Below, piece by piece: positions 49,792 to 57,046 of a stretch of DNA of 64,000 nucleotides. This stretch comes from an uncultured Subdoligranulum sp. GTDB taxonomy: Bacteria; Bacillota; Clostridia; Oscillospirales; Ruminococcaceae. The stretch's first letter is position 1; each line of letters opens with the position of its first letter. The notes under the pieces are model-generated. The model was given only the letters and a program-made list of their open reading frames with translations, was not told the DNA's origin and made no database searches. The stretch is from contig CALZZE010000001.1 of assembly GCA_945830575.1 (NCBI GenBank), forward strand, positions 62,001 to 126,000, read 5' to 3'. The translations under genes and the position numbers were made by a program.

Positions 49792-50868
49792 ATGTACGGG
49801 CAGGAATTTACAAGGGAAAACCTGCGGCTTTTGCAGGCAATGCCGTTGGAGGAAAAGGTGCGGCACGCCTTGACCATGATTGAAAACTTTTACATCAAGG
49901 AACAAGGCAAATGCTATATTTCGTTTTCCGGCGGCAAAGACAGCACGGTGCTGGCATGGCTGATCCAGAACGAATACAACGGGAAACTGATCAAGGATGT
50001 TCCGTTGGTATTCTCGGATACCGGGTTAGAATATCCAGAAATCCGAAAATTTGCCCTAAATACCATGGGGGCCGTCCGCGTGGCCCCGGAGTTAAATTAC
50101 ATCGAGGTTATTCAAAAATACGGATACCCGCTGATCAGCAAGCAGGTTTCAAACGCCATTGAAAACGCAAGGATTACGCCCGGCGGAACGCGCTGGAAAC
50201 GGATGCACGGCGAATACAAGAAAACCAACGGCCAGCGCAGCCAGTTTGACACAAGCAGATATTTGCCATTGATGGACCTGCCCATCAAGATTTCAGACAA
50301 ATGCTGCAAGGCCATGAAGAAAAGCCCCATGCACAAATATGAGCGCCAGACGGGCCGCCACCCCATCACGGGAACCACCGCCGCCGAGGGCTTGTTGCGG
50401 GAGCAAAGCTGGATCGGGCGCGGATGCAATACATACAGCATATCAGGACGCGGGGCACCAAAAAGCAACCCGCTGTCGCCTTGGTTGGAACAGGATATTT
50501 TGCTATACATCAAAACCCGCAATGTGCCAATTTGCTCCGTATATGGCGAGATTGTGTACTCCGACGGTGACGGCCTGCCAATGGAAACCAGCCTTGACGC
50601 CAACGCGCCGTTGCATTGCACAGGATGCCAGCGGACAGGCTGCATCTTTTGCCCTTTTGGAATGCACAGAGAAAAGGGCCTGACGCGATACCAAAGGTTA
50701 AAACAAACTCACCCGCGCCAATATGAATTTGCATTGGGCGGCGGCGAATGGACAAAGGACGAAAACGGCAAGCCCCTGTGGACGGCAAGCAAGGGGGGGC
50801 TGGGATATGCAAAAGTATTCGATTGGGTGAACGAAATTTATGGGAAAGATTTTTACCGCTACGAATGA
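49792..50868 (+). CDS. PP-loop PAPS reductase/DndC-like protein
   Basis: 358 residues from ATG 49792. The PP-loop CYISFSGGKDSTVLAWLIQNEY and VFSDTGLEYPEI are the nucleotide-binding signatures of PAPS reductases, ATP sulfurylase subunits and DndC. Cys clusters near the C-terminus (CTGCQRTGCIFCPFGMH) could hold an iron-sulfur cluster. A role in sulfur assimilation is unlikely for a phage; proteins of this kind in phage early regions are suspected of modifying nucleic acid. No dndB/D/E homologue is visible. Confidence 0.75.
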   Translation: MYGQEFTRENLRLLQAMPLEEKVRHALTMIENFYIKEQGKCYISFSGGKDSTVLAWLIQNEYNGKLIKDVPLVFSDTGLEYPEIRKFALNTMGAVRVAPELNYIEVIQKYGYPLISKQVSNAIENARITPGGTRWKRMHGEYKKTNGQRSQFDTSRYLPLMDLPIKISDKCCKAMKKSPMHKYERQTGRHPITGTTAAEGLLREQSWIGRGCNTYSISGRGAPKSNPLSPWLEQDILLYIKTRNVPICSVYGEIVYSDGDGLPMETSLDANAPLHCTGCQRTGCIFCPFGMHREKGLTRYQRLKQTHPRQYEFALGGGEWTKDENGKPLWTASKGGLGYAKVFDWVNEIYGKDFYRYE

Positions 50869-50880
50869 AAGGGGCTGCGC

Positions 50881-51192
50881 ATGAACATTCCAAGAAAATG
50901 CCGGGGCTGTGGGGCGGCCATCGTGTTTGTCAAAACGCCCGGCGGAAAGGCCATGCCGTGCGACGATGCGCCGCTGACCTACCGCACCGCGCCGGATGGC
51001 GAGATCATCATCACGCCAAACGGCGATGCGGTACATGGCGTAGCGGTGGCACCGGGAACGGCAGGCGCCACCGGCTGGGGCTACCGCCCGCATTGGGCTA
51101 CCTGCCCTGATGCCGTCAAATTCCGAAAGGCAATTACCGGCCCGGCGGAACAAATGACCATGGAACAGTTGGCGAAAGCCAAGCAGAGATGA
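50881..51192 (+). CDS. Small phage protein with CxxC zinc motif
   Basis: 103 residues. RKCRGCGAAIVFVKTPGGKAM begins with a CxxC; a later Cys (YRPHWATCPDA) with a His completes a possible zinc site. Such proteins are frequent in Firmicute phage early regions; function unknown. 12 bases after the PP-loop gene. Confidence 0.6.
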   Translation: MNIPRKCRGCGAAIVFVKTPGGKAMPCDDAPLTYRTAPDGEIIITPNGDAVHGVAVAPGTAGATGWGYRPHWATCPDAVKFRKAITGPAEQMTMEQLAKAKQR

Positions 51193-51216
51193 TTAAACAG
51201 ATCGAGGAGGCTTACG

Positions 51217-51435
51217 ATGCTTGAATTTATCGGATTTATGGCTTTTATCATCCTTTCCGCGGCGGTGTTTTTTAGTGTTGGCTATCAGGCGGGGCGCGGT
51301 GATGGCAATATCAAGGCCCGCTGGGAAATGCTGGATCGGTATGAAGATGAACTCAACGGCTATTATGCCAGCCTGCAAAAATATGAGCGCACACTAAAGG
51401 ATTTGCAACGCAGATTGGAAAGCGAGGCGCGCTGA
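51217..51435 (+). CDS. Small membrane protein with coiled-coil tail
   Basis: 72 residues: one membrane helix (FIGFMAFIILSAAVFFSVGY) followed by a cytoplasmic coiled coil (LNGYYASLQKYERTLKDLQRRL). First of three consecutive tiny membrane proteins with overlapping stop and start codons. Function unknown; disruption of host division or superinfection control are possibilities. Confidence 0.6.
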   Translation: MLEFIGFMAFIILSAAVFFSVGYQAGRGDGNIKARWEMLDRYEDELNGYYASLQKYERTLKDLQRRLESEAR

Positions 51436-51671
51436 TGGAGGCGGCAATCATTGCGGTTATTCTGGCCGCGCTGGATGCGGCAGGATTTTTTGCGATTGGC
51501 TATTATTACGGATACCATGCGAGAAGTCTAACAATTAAGCGGATTATGCTGGCGTGGATGCAGGAAGATATTGTGCGGGAATACAGAAATCTGATGATCC
51601 GGCAAATGGCAACAAGACGATACAACAATACCGGAACGAAAACAGAGCAACAGGAAAACGGGGTGCGCTGA
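51435..51671 (+). CDS. Small membrane protein
   Basis: 78 residues with an N-terminal membrane helix (AAIIAVILAALDAAGFFAIGYYYGY) and a charged tail (MQEDIVREYRNLMIRQMATRRY). Overlaps the previous stop codon by one base. Family not recognised. Confidence 0.55.
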   Translation: MEAAIIAVILAALDAAGFFAIGYYYGYHARSLTIKRIMLAWMQEDIVREYRNLMIRQMATRRYNNTGTKTEQQENGVR

Positions 51672-51850
51672 TGGAAACCGTGTTGATCTGGTTTGCGGTG
51701 GCGGGCCTGCAGATTCTGGAGGTTATTGCAGGGGTTGCCGTTCCGCTTTTGCTGGGGCTGCTGGTGGGCGGAATTGCCCGCCAGCACAGAAAACGGGACA
51801 AACGCACAAAAACAAGTTACCACCCCCGGAACACCACCGGGGAGAAATAA
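51671..51850 (+). CDS. Small membrane protein
   Basis: 59 residues, a hydrophobic helix or hairpin (VLIWFAVAGLQILEVIAGVAVPLLLGLLVGGI written in parts: residues 4-34) and a basic tail (RQHRKRDKRTK). Start ATG 51671 overlaps the previous TGA. Holin-like in size, but holins normally lie in late regions. Confidence 0.5.
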   Translation: METVLIWFAVAGLQILEVIAGVAVPLLLGLLVGGIARQHRKRDKRTKTSYHPRNTTGEK

Positions 51851-51871
51851 AACAGAAAGCGAGAAAGAAAA

Positions 51872-52270
51872 ATGAAGTATGCAAAGATCACCATTGTGAA
51901 GAACGAAATCGAAACCAAGATGAATATGCGCGGCGACAGCGAATCTATCGTGACCGCGCTGACGCAGTGCCTGGTGGAAATCGTGACGAATATTTTGCGG
52001 GATGATGTACCCGTGGAACGTGCCGCGCACCGGTTCGCCCAGGCTATCGAGGCCGACTTCTTGAAGATAGCAAGGGAAAAGGCCAACAAGGCCGCCGGAG
52101 ATCGGGCCGCCGAGCCTAACAACGGGGCCGATGACAATGCAGAACAGGATGAGGCCGTTGAGGAGGCGGTGGAATTTCTGGGCCACCACATGAAAGGCGA
52201 CGATGCGGATGATTTTGCCGCATTCCTTGAAAGCATTGCCAAGCGCATCAAGGAGGGCGGCAATGGCTGA
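51872..52270 (+). CDS. Acidic phage protein, unknown function
   Basis: 132 residues. The N-terminal part (VTALTQCLVEIVTNIL) looks helical, the middle is strongly acidic (NNGADDNAEQDEAVEEAVEF) and the end is helical (DDFAAFLESIAKRIKEGG). GAAAGAAAA precedes the ATG. It overlaps the next gene by 8 bases (ATGGCTGA). Confidence 0.55.
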   Translation: MKYAKITIVKNEIETKMNMRGDSESIVTALTQCLVEIVTNILRDDVPVERAAHRFAQAIEADFLKIAREKANKAAGDRAAEPNNGADDNAEQDEAVEEAVEFLGHHMKGDDADDFAAFLESIAKRIKEGGNG

Positions 52271-52490
52271 AAGTAAGCGGAGGGCGGAACTGCACGCCGT
52301 GCTTGACGGCAGCGGCGTGCAGGTTGATGCAACCGGGACGCCCGTTGACCTGTATACCACCGCAACCGTCGCTGTTGCATATATGCTTTGCCACTTTCCC
52401 GGCGAACCGACAAAGCAGGAAACCGAAAAATTTGCGGGCGCTGTTTACGCCCAAATCAAAAGACTGAAAAAAAGACTGAAAAAGGAGTGA
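52263..52490 (+). CDS. Small phage protein, unknown function
   Basis: 75 residues from ATG 52263: AESKRRAELHAVLDGSGVQVDATG, then a helical VAVAYMLCHFPGEPTKQETEKFAGAV and a Lys-rich end (KRLKKRLKKE). Translationally coupled to the preceding gene. No family recognised. Confidence 0.5.
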   Translation: MAESKRRAELHAVLDGSGVQVDATGTPVDLYTTATVAVAYMLCHFPGEPTKQETEKFAGAVYAQIKRLKKRLKKE

Positions 52491-52496
52491 CCAAAG

Positions 52497-52736
52497 ATGC
52501 CCGCCACAAATGAACGTTGGACGCCGCCGGAAATGGGCGTGCGCAAGGCTGCGGAACGTCTGCGGGAGGCAGGCTTTGCCATGAGCGAGGCCAAGTTAAA
52601 GCGCGGCATTGTGGCGGGAGTCTATCCCTTTGGGGACTACATACCCCGCGATGGCAAGCTGCTGAAAAACGATTGCTACACCATTTACACGGTGCAGCTG
52701 GAGGCATGGATTTGCGAAAGGAGCGTACACCAATGA
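52497..52736 (+). CDS. Small HTH-like phage protein, possible excisionase
   Basis: 79 residues. PEMGVRKAAERLREAGFAMSEAKLK resembles a MerR/excisionase-type helix-turn-helix and is followed by GVYPFGDYI as a possible wing. Could be excisionase or an early regulator; similarity is weak. AAAGGAG precedes the ATG and the stop overlaps the next start. Confidence 0.5.
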   Translation: MPATNERWTPPEMGVRKAAERLREAGFAMSEAKLKRGIVAGVYPFGDYIPRDGKLLKNDCYTIYTVQLEAWICERSVHQ

Positions 52737-53110
52737 ACCTAAAACACAGAGAACTTGCCCTTCACGCGCTGGCCGCCGCCATGGGCATCGCGTCGCTGGC
52801 GCTGGGGTGCTATACCGTGTTGGCGATTTTGTACGCGGTGAATGCACGCGACGCCAAAGACGCCATCACGGCCCTGCTGCTGGCGCTGGGCTGCATTGCC
52901 AGCGCCATGACGGCGGACGATGCCGAAAAAGAGATTGAAAACAGCCGCCGAGAGGCCAACCTGCAAAAGCACGCCAGAATCCGCGCCGCCGCCAACGCGA
53001 TGCGGCACAATGCCAGCGTTGCGGCCACAGCCCGGCGGCACTGCCAAATCATCCGCGAGGCAACCGCCTACGCTGACGAATTGAAAGGATGCAACAATGG
53101 AAAAGATTGA
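52733..53110 (+). CDS. Phage membrane protein, unknown function
   Basis: 125 residues: two probable membrane helices (about 10-35 and 43-58) and a long charged helical C-terminus with many Arg, Ala and His (IENSRREANLQKHARIRAAAN). ATG 52733 overlaps the previous TGA. No family recognised. Confidence 0.5.
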   Translation: MNLKHRELALHALAAAMGIASLALGCYTVLAILYAVNARDAKDAITALLLALGCIASAMTADDAEKEIENSRREANLQKHARIRAAANAMRHNASVAATARRHCQIIREATAYADELKGCNNGKD

Positions 53111-53756
53111 CACAGCCCAGCGCGTTGACGTTGACGTGCAGAAAATCCACACTGACGCACCGGCGGGCAATGCGGCGGTTGCCGAATATCTGAAACTGTA
53201 CAACGCCTATTGGGGCGGATACGATGGCGCCAAAGAACTGCTGGATTTTATGAAGATTCACGGATTTTTTACCGCACCGGCCAGCACGAAATACCACGGC
53301 GCCCGCCCCGGCGGGCTTGTGGCCCACACAAACGCGGTTGCAAGGAACGTGCTGGCGCTGGCGGGCGGCGACTTTCCACAGTTTGCCGATGGGCGCATGG
53401 ATGTGGTTGATGCCGTCCGCGCCGCGTTGATCCACGACATTTGCAAGCTGGATTTGTACCAGACCGGCAGCAAAAACGTGAAAAACCCAGAAACCGGCAA
53501 ATGGGAAACTGTTCCATGCTACATACACAGCGATGGCCGCCTGCTGGGCCACGGCGAGGAAAGCGTGATCATGGCAATGCGGTTTATCCCCAATATGCCG
53601 CCCCGCGTTGCGCTTGCGATCCGATGGCACATGGGCGCATACAAGGACCCGGACAAGATCAGCCAAATGTCAAAGGCGTTTGACAACTGCCCGGAGGCGC
53701 TGGCGGTGCATCTGGCGGACATGATGGCCGCCCACGATACCGAGGCGGACACATGA
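53097..53756 (+). CDS. HD-domain phosphohydrolase
   Basis: 219 residues. The HD motif set is present: GGLVAHTNAV (first His), AALIHDICK (His-Asp) and later conserved residues (GHGEESVIMA, AIRWHMGAY, HLADMMAAHD). HD hydrolases cleave phosphate from nucleotides or cyclic nucleotides. In phages they can shift nucleotide pools or remove signalling nucleotides. Overlaps both neighbours slightly. Confidence 0.8.
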   Translation: MEKIDTAQRVDVDVQKIHTDAPAGNAAVAEYLKLYNAYWGGYDGAKELLDFMKIHGFFTAPASTKYHGARPGGLVAHTNAVARNVLALAGGDFPQFADGRMDVVDAVRAALIHDICKLDLYQTGSKNVKNPETGKWETVPCYIHSDGRLLGHGEESVIMAMRFIPNMPPRVALAIRWHMGAYKDPDKISQMSKAFDNCPEALAVHLADMMAAHDTEADT

Positions 53757-53956
53757 AAGCCCGCCGCCCACAGCCTGCGCCGGGCGCCGCCATAAGCGAC
53801 ACCCCGCCCGGATGCAGGGATTGCCGGTGCATCACCTGCCCGGAAAACTACGCCGGATGCCCGAAACAACCGGCCTGCTATGCAGGGGCCGACAACTGCC
53901 AGCAGAAAGAGGCCGCCAAAAGCTGCCCCATGCGCTGGCCGGATTTTCCAAGATGA
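53753..53956 (+). CDS. Cys-rich small phage protein
   Basis: 67 residues with eight Cys, including CRDCRCITCPENYAGCPKQPAC and a later CQQ...CPMRW. Probably binds zinc. Overlaps the HD hydrolase stop. Last gene before a 457-base structured gap. Confidence 0.55.
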   Translation: MKARRPQPAPGAAISDTPPGCRDCRCITCPENYAGCPKQPACYAGADNCQQKEAAKSCPMRWPDFPR

Positions 53957-54413
53957 TCCCACACCCCGCCACCACGGCGGGGAAATATGAGGCGGTAGGA
54001 ATTGAGCGGTTTTCTGTCCGCCGCTGGCGGTTTGATTCCGCCCCGCCTCACCAACGGCCCGCCCGTGTCATCCCTGCGCGTGGGGGCCACCAGCAAGCCC
54101 ATAATGGCGGTGAGCATCGAGCCGCCATACGGTGCCCCATAGGCGGGAGGAGTGCTGCAACGCTCCGCGGGCCGTGATGCTGCAAAGCGCACCACATGAT
54201 CCTCCGTCAAAAGGCTGCGGCAGGCGCGGTCTGGCCCGCACCGAAAAATCGCCCGGTGTTTTTAGGCTTTTTGCGCCGGGCCTCCTTTGCCCCGCCCGTT
54301 CCGATCCACAGGCGGGCGGGGCAAACATGCAGCGCCACGGTTGGCGCCGGGGAACCCATCGCCCCGGCGGAGGGGCCAGCACCCGCACGCTGCACCAGAG
54401 AAAGGAGCGGCAA
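53957..54413 (+). ncRNA. 457-base non-coding block with dense RNA-like structure
   Basis: No plausible gene on either strand, although neighbouring phage genes overlap. Perfect inverted repeats follow one another: CCCCGCC/GGCGGGG (53964-53982); a tRNA-like element (53989-54053); a 9-bp helix ACGGCCCGC/GCGGGCCGT (54054-54062 with 54167-54175) enclosing nested helices 54081-54085/54135-54139, 54088-54091/54131-54134, 54104-54110/54122-54128 and hairpin 54149-54166; TGCGG/CCGCA (54216-54240); GCCCGG/CCGGGC (54251-54281); a 13-bp hairpin (54286-54325); CGCCGGGG/CCCCGGCG (54345-54369). It ends at a ribosome-binding site. Best read as a large structured phage RNA; class not identified. GC-richness raises the chance of accidental pairing. 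Confidence 0.5.
53989..54053 (+). ncRNA. D-armless tRNA-like element ending in ACCA
   Basis: A perfect 7-bp acceptor stem GAGGCGG/CCGCCTC with 3' ACCA, a perfect 5-bp T-stem GGCGG/CCGCC with 7-base loop TTTGATT, and directly stacked acceptor and T-stem as in tRNA. The anticodon-position stem is GCGG/CCGC with an 8-base loop TTTTCTGT. Only ten bases lie where the D-arm belongs, so the total is 65 bases. Not a normal tRNA: could be a tRNA mimic within the larger RNA or a decayed phage tRNA. Coding identity cannot be set. Confidence 0.5.
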
Positions 54414-54596
54414 ATGGAACAATGGCAGATTGTATGTTATTGCCGCATGAACGGCAAAATTACAAAATCAAAGCCGGACCGGCGGGACGCCCTGCTGCAA
54501 AGGCTGAAACGCGGCGATTTCAAAGAAGTGGAGCCGGGGATTTATGAAAACCCATACTATTTTTGCAAATTAAGGAGGATGCCCAAAGATGTGTAA
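54414..54596 (+). CDS. Small phage protein, unknown function
   Basis: 60 residues, basic, beginning MEQWQIVCYCRMNGKITKSK and ending FCKLRRMPKDV, with Tyr/Asn-rich YENPYYFCK. AAAGGAG lies 9 bases before ATG 54414. Translationally coupled to the next gene (8-base overlap). No family recognised. Confidence 0.55.
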   Translation: MEQWQIVCYCRMNGKITKSKPDRRDALLQRLKRGDFKEVEPGIYENPYYFCKLRRMPKDV

Positions 54597-54807
54597 AAAA
54601 GACTGGCGGGAACTGAACGAATATAGAAGTTTGGGAAAACCCGGGGAGTTGGTAAAGCCGGTATACTGCCGGGAATGCAAGAACCTTGAATTCCACCTGC
54701 CGCACGTGGACATGACCGGTTATGTGACGCGAGTGGAGTACAGATGTTCTATTTCCCGGATGTGGATGCAGCTGAACGATTATTGCAGCCGTGGGTGCCG
54801 GGAATGA
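54589..54807 (+). CDS. Small Cys-rich phage protein
   Basis: 72 residues with CRECKNLEF (CxxC), then Cys in VEYRCSISR, DYCSRGCRE; a likely zinc-binding fold. AAGGAGG precedes the ATG. Overlaps the methyltransferase start (ATGA). Confidence 0.55.
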   Translation: MCKKDWRELNEYRSLGKPGELVKPVYCRECKNLEFHLPHVDMTGYVTRVEYRCSISRMWMQLNDYCSRGCRE

Positions 54808-55523
54808 TGATGTTTGATTGGCACAGTCAGGACAGCCGGGCGGATGGTCCGCTGGATGTGGCACGCACGGTGGTTGCACAGTACGGAACGGGAGGAGGCA
54901 ATACGCCAATGGTGGTACATAATCTGACGCCGGGAGAAACACAGGCGCAAAGAATCTGTGATGAAAACGGGGTGCACCCATGCATTGCTGCCAGAGAAAA
55001 CGGCGGAGGCGTGAGCATGGGAATCCTGACGAAAGCAACGGGGATTAACGGCGATGTTGCCGGAACACTGGATGCCAACTATTACAGAGGAACGGGAGAA
55101 CGTGGATATACGGAACGCGAGGTTGTATTTCAAGCGGCGACGTGCGCCGACCTTGAAAACCTGCCGGATCAAATAGTCCGGCGGCTGATCCCGTTGGAAT
55201 GCGGGCGGTTGCAAGGATTCCCGGACGGTTGGGGCGAAATCGCCCCGTTTGGCACAAGGCCGGATGACGTGGAGTTTTGGAAACAGGCATACACCACGGC
55301 GCAGCAGATCGCGGGCAAAAAGACAGATGCAAAAACTGTGGGCAGCACTGAAAAGCTGGCGGCATGGTACGGAAAACTCCACAGCCGACAGGCAGAATAC
55401 AAAATGTGGGGCAATGGGATGGCCCTGCCAAACGCCCTATTTTTTTGTACAGAGGGCGGTAGAAATTGCCGCCAAGGAAAGACACACTGCCAAAGAAAAT
55501 ATAAAGCTGGGGAGTTTGTTTGA
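54804..55523 (+). CDS. Permuted C5-cytosine DNA methyltransferase, first part (TRD and motifs IX-X), frame broken at T7
   Basis: About 239 residues from ATG 54804. It holds what is normally the end of an m5C methyltransferase: target-recognition-like repeats (DVAGTLDANYYRGTGERG) and motif IX/X segments RRLIPLECGRLQGFPDGW and MWGNGMALPNALF. After ALPNALFF this frame goes on with a nonsense tail to the stop. Reading 7 Ts at 55440-55446 as 6 gives ALPNALFFVQRAVEIAAKER and fuses it to the catalytic part encoded next. The order IX-X before I-VIII is a circular permutation, as described for M.BssHII. Confidence 0.75.
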   Translation: MMMFDWHSQDSRADGPLDVARTVVAQYGTGGGNTPMVVHNLTPGETQAQRICDENGVHPCIAARENGGGVSMGILTKATGINGDVAGTLDANYYRGTGERGYTEREVVFQAATCADLENLPDQIVRRLIPLECGRLQGFPDGWGEIAPFGTRPDDVEFWKQAYTTAQQIAGKKTDAKTVGSTEKLAAWYGKLHSRQAEYKMWGNGMALPNALFFCTEGGRNCRQGKTHCQRKYKAGEFV

Positions 55524-56814
55524 CGGCAGCGGCACAATGCCGCTGGCCGCTGAACTGTGCGGGGCACGGGCTGTCTGGGCAAGTGAGGTAGAGCCGTACC
55601 CCATAGCGGTGACGCGCACCCACCTGCCGGACCTGGTCCATCTGGGAAGTGTGACGGAAATTGACGGTGGGAAAATTCCGCCGGTTGACATCATCACATT
55701 TGGCAGCCCGTGTCAGGATTTGTCCACCGCAGGAAAGCGGGCCGGAATGAAAAACACAAGCCGCGGCGACGATGAAACCACGCGAAGCGGATTGTTTTTT
55801 GAGGCGATCCGCATTGCGCGGGAAATGCTGGCCGCGACCGGCGGGAAGTATCCGCGTTTCATGATTTGGGAAAATGTGCCGGGAGCCTTGTCATCCAACA
55901 ACGGCGCGGATTTTGAGGTGGTATTGAATGAGTTGTTACAACTGTCCGGGACAAATGACGTTATTCGACAACATGACAGATGGGGGGGCTACGCAGACTA
56001 CGGAGCGGTTGCCTACCGAGTTGTCAACGCGCAATACTGGGGAATCCCCCAGCGCCGGCGTAGAATCTACGCTGTCGCAGATACTGGTGGAGAATCCGCC
56101 GGTCTGGTCGCTTTTGAGCGAAAAGGCGCTGCGTGGAATTTTGAACCGGGCGGAGAAACGCAAAAAGCGATTGAACAAGGCCGGGTTGCCGGACTGCCTT
56201 ACAACTGCTATCAATGGCATGATCGTATGGTGGCAAAATCAGGCACCGAGGGATTTTGCAAAACCCTTAAAGAACGTGCAGGCAAGCCCGGCGGAGGAAA
56301 AGGCCCGCTTGTGACGGATAATTTAAGCGCAACGCTTGCCACCCATCAGGATCAAGCGGTCATCACAAGTGCGTTTTGCGGAAATGTGAGTGCAGAAACG
56401 AGAAGCATTGGGTTTGGCCATGAGATAAGCCCAACGCTTAACACGTGCCCAGATAACGCTACGGTGATGACAAACAAACACAGAGCATTTTGCGATGACG
56501 GGCGGGACCATTCAAGGGCGCTGATCGCCAGAATGGACGGCAGCCCCATGATCGACAAGGGGCCAAGCATTGCCATACAGGGAACATTAGCAAACGAAAA
56601 TGGCCATCAGAACGGAAGCGGCATAAAGGATGACGGAACGATGTTTACCCTGACGGCGCGGGACCGTCACATGGTACTTACAGGAGCGTTTACAGCCGGA
56701 CAGGGCGCAAAAGCGGGAACGTGCGGTTTTTCCGATACCACCGCGCCAACGCTGAAAGCTGACGGCGGACTGAGTATGATGCCAAGCGTAGTTATGGAAA
56801 GGCGGAACCAATAA
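55414..56814 (+). CDS. Permuted C5-cytosine DNA methyltransferase, second part (motifs I-VIII and TRD repeats)
   Basis: The catalytic half: motif I GSLFDGSGTMPLAAELCG, motif IV GSPCQDLSTAGKRAG with the nucleophilic Cys, motif VI WENVPGALSS and motif VIII QRRRRIYAVAD. It ends in about 250 residues of target-recognition repeats (DNLSATLATHQDQAVI, HEISPTLNTCPDN, DTTAPTLKADGG), typical of multispecific phage enzymes, without motifs IX-X. No good ribosome-binding site or start precedes this frame; the sequence from 55447 on reads as a continuation of the previous part. Together they would make a protein of about 670 residues. Likely protects phage DNA from host restriction if the frame is restored. 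Confidence 0.75.
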   Translation: MGWPCQTPYFFVQRAVEIAAKERHTAKENIKLGSLFDGSGTMPLAAELCGARAVWASEVEPYPIAVTRTHLPDLVHLGSVTEIDGGKIPPVDIITFGSPCQDLSTAGKRAGMKNTSRGDDETTRSGLFFEAIRIAREMLAATGGKYPRFMIWENVPGALSSNNGADFEVVLNELLQLSGTNDVIRQHDRWGGYADYGAVAYRVVNAQYWGIPQRRRRIYAVADTGGESAGLVAFERKGAAWNFEPGGETQKAIEQGRVAGLPYNCYQWHDRMVAKSGTEGFCKTLKERAGKPGGGKGPLVTDNLSATLATHQDQAVITSAFCGNVSAETRSIGFGHEISPTLNTCPDNATVMTNKHRAFCDDGRDHSRALIARMDGSPMIDKGPSIAIQGTLANENGHQNGSGIKDDGTMFTLTARDRHMVLTGAFTAGQGAKAGTCGFSDTTAPTLKADGGLSMMPSVVMERRNQ

Positions 56815-56815
56815 A

Positions 56816-57046
56816 ATGCTGGAGTTAAACATGGCATACAACATGGATTGCATGGCGGGTATGGCAGAATTTCCAGACGAATATTTTGACATTGCCGTGG
56901 TTGATCCACCGTATGGCGGGGCCGGGTTTGCCTTTAGCGGAAAGGGCGGCACACGGTTTGGCGGGCGGTTTGACCGATATGCCAAAACCGACACCGACCC
57001 GGCGGATGCCATAACCACAACGCAAACCATTGCGGGGGGGGTATAG
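56816..57046 (+). CDS. Beta-class DNA methyltransferase, first part (DPPY), frame broken at G8
   Basis: 76 residues. MAYNMDCMAGMAEFPDEYFDIAVVDPPYGG is the start of an amino-methyltransferase (N6A or N4C) with motif IV DPPY. The frame stops just after a run of eight Gs (57034-57041). Reading seven Gs continues it without a gap as TIAGGYSVYRTGGGW into the following frame. Start may be ATG 56816 or 56831. Confidence 0.7.
   Translation: MLELNMAYNMDCMAGMAEFPDEYFDIAVVDPPYGGAGFAFSGKGGTRFGGRFDRYAKTDTDPADAITTTQTIAGGV

Noticed and set aside
55440-55446. Programmed -1 ribosomal frameshift in the split C5 methyltransferase
   Set aside because: Joining the two frames needs a +1 shift (one T too many), and the heptamer in the reading frame is A-TTT-TTT. 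Polymerase slippage or an indel explains it better.
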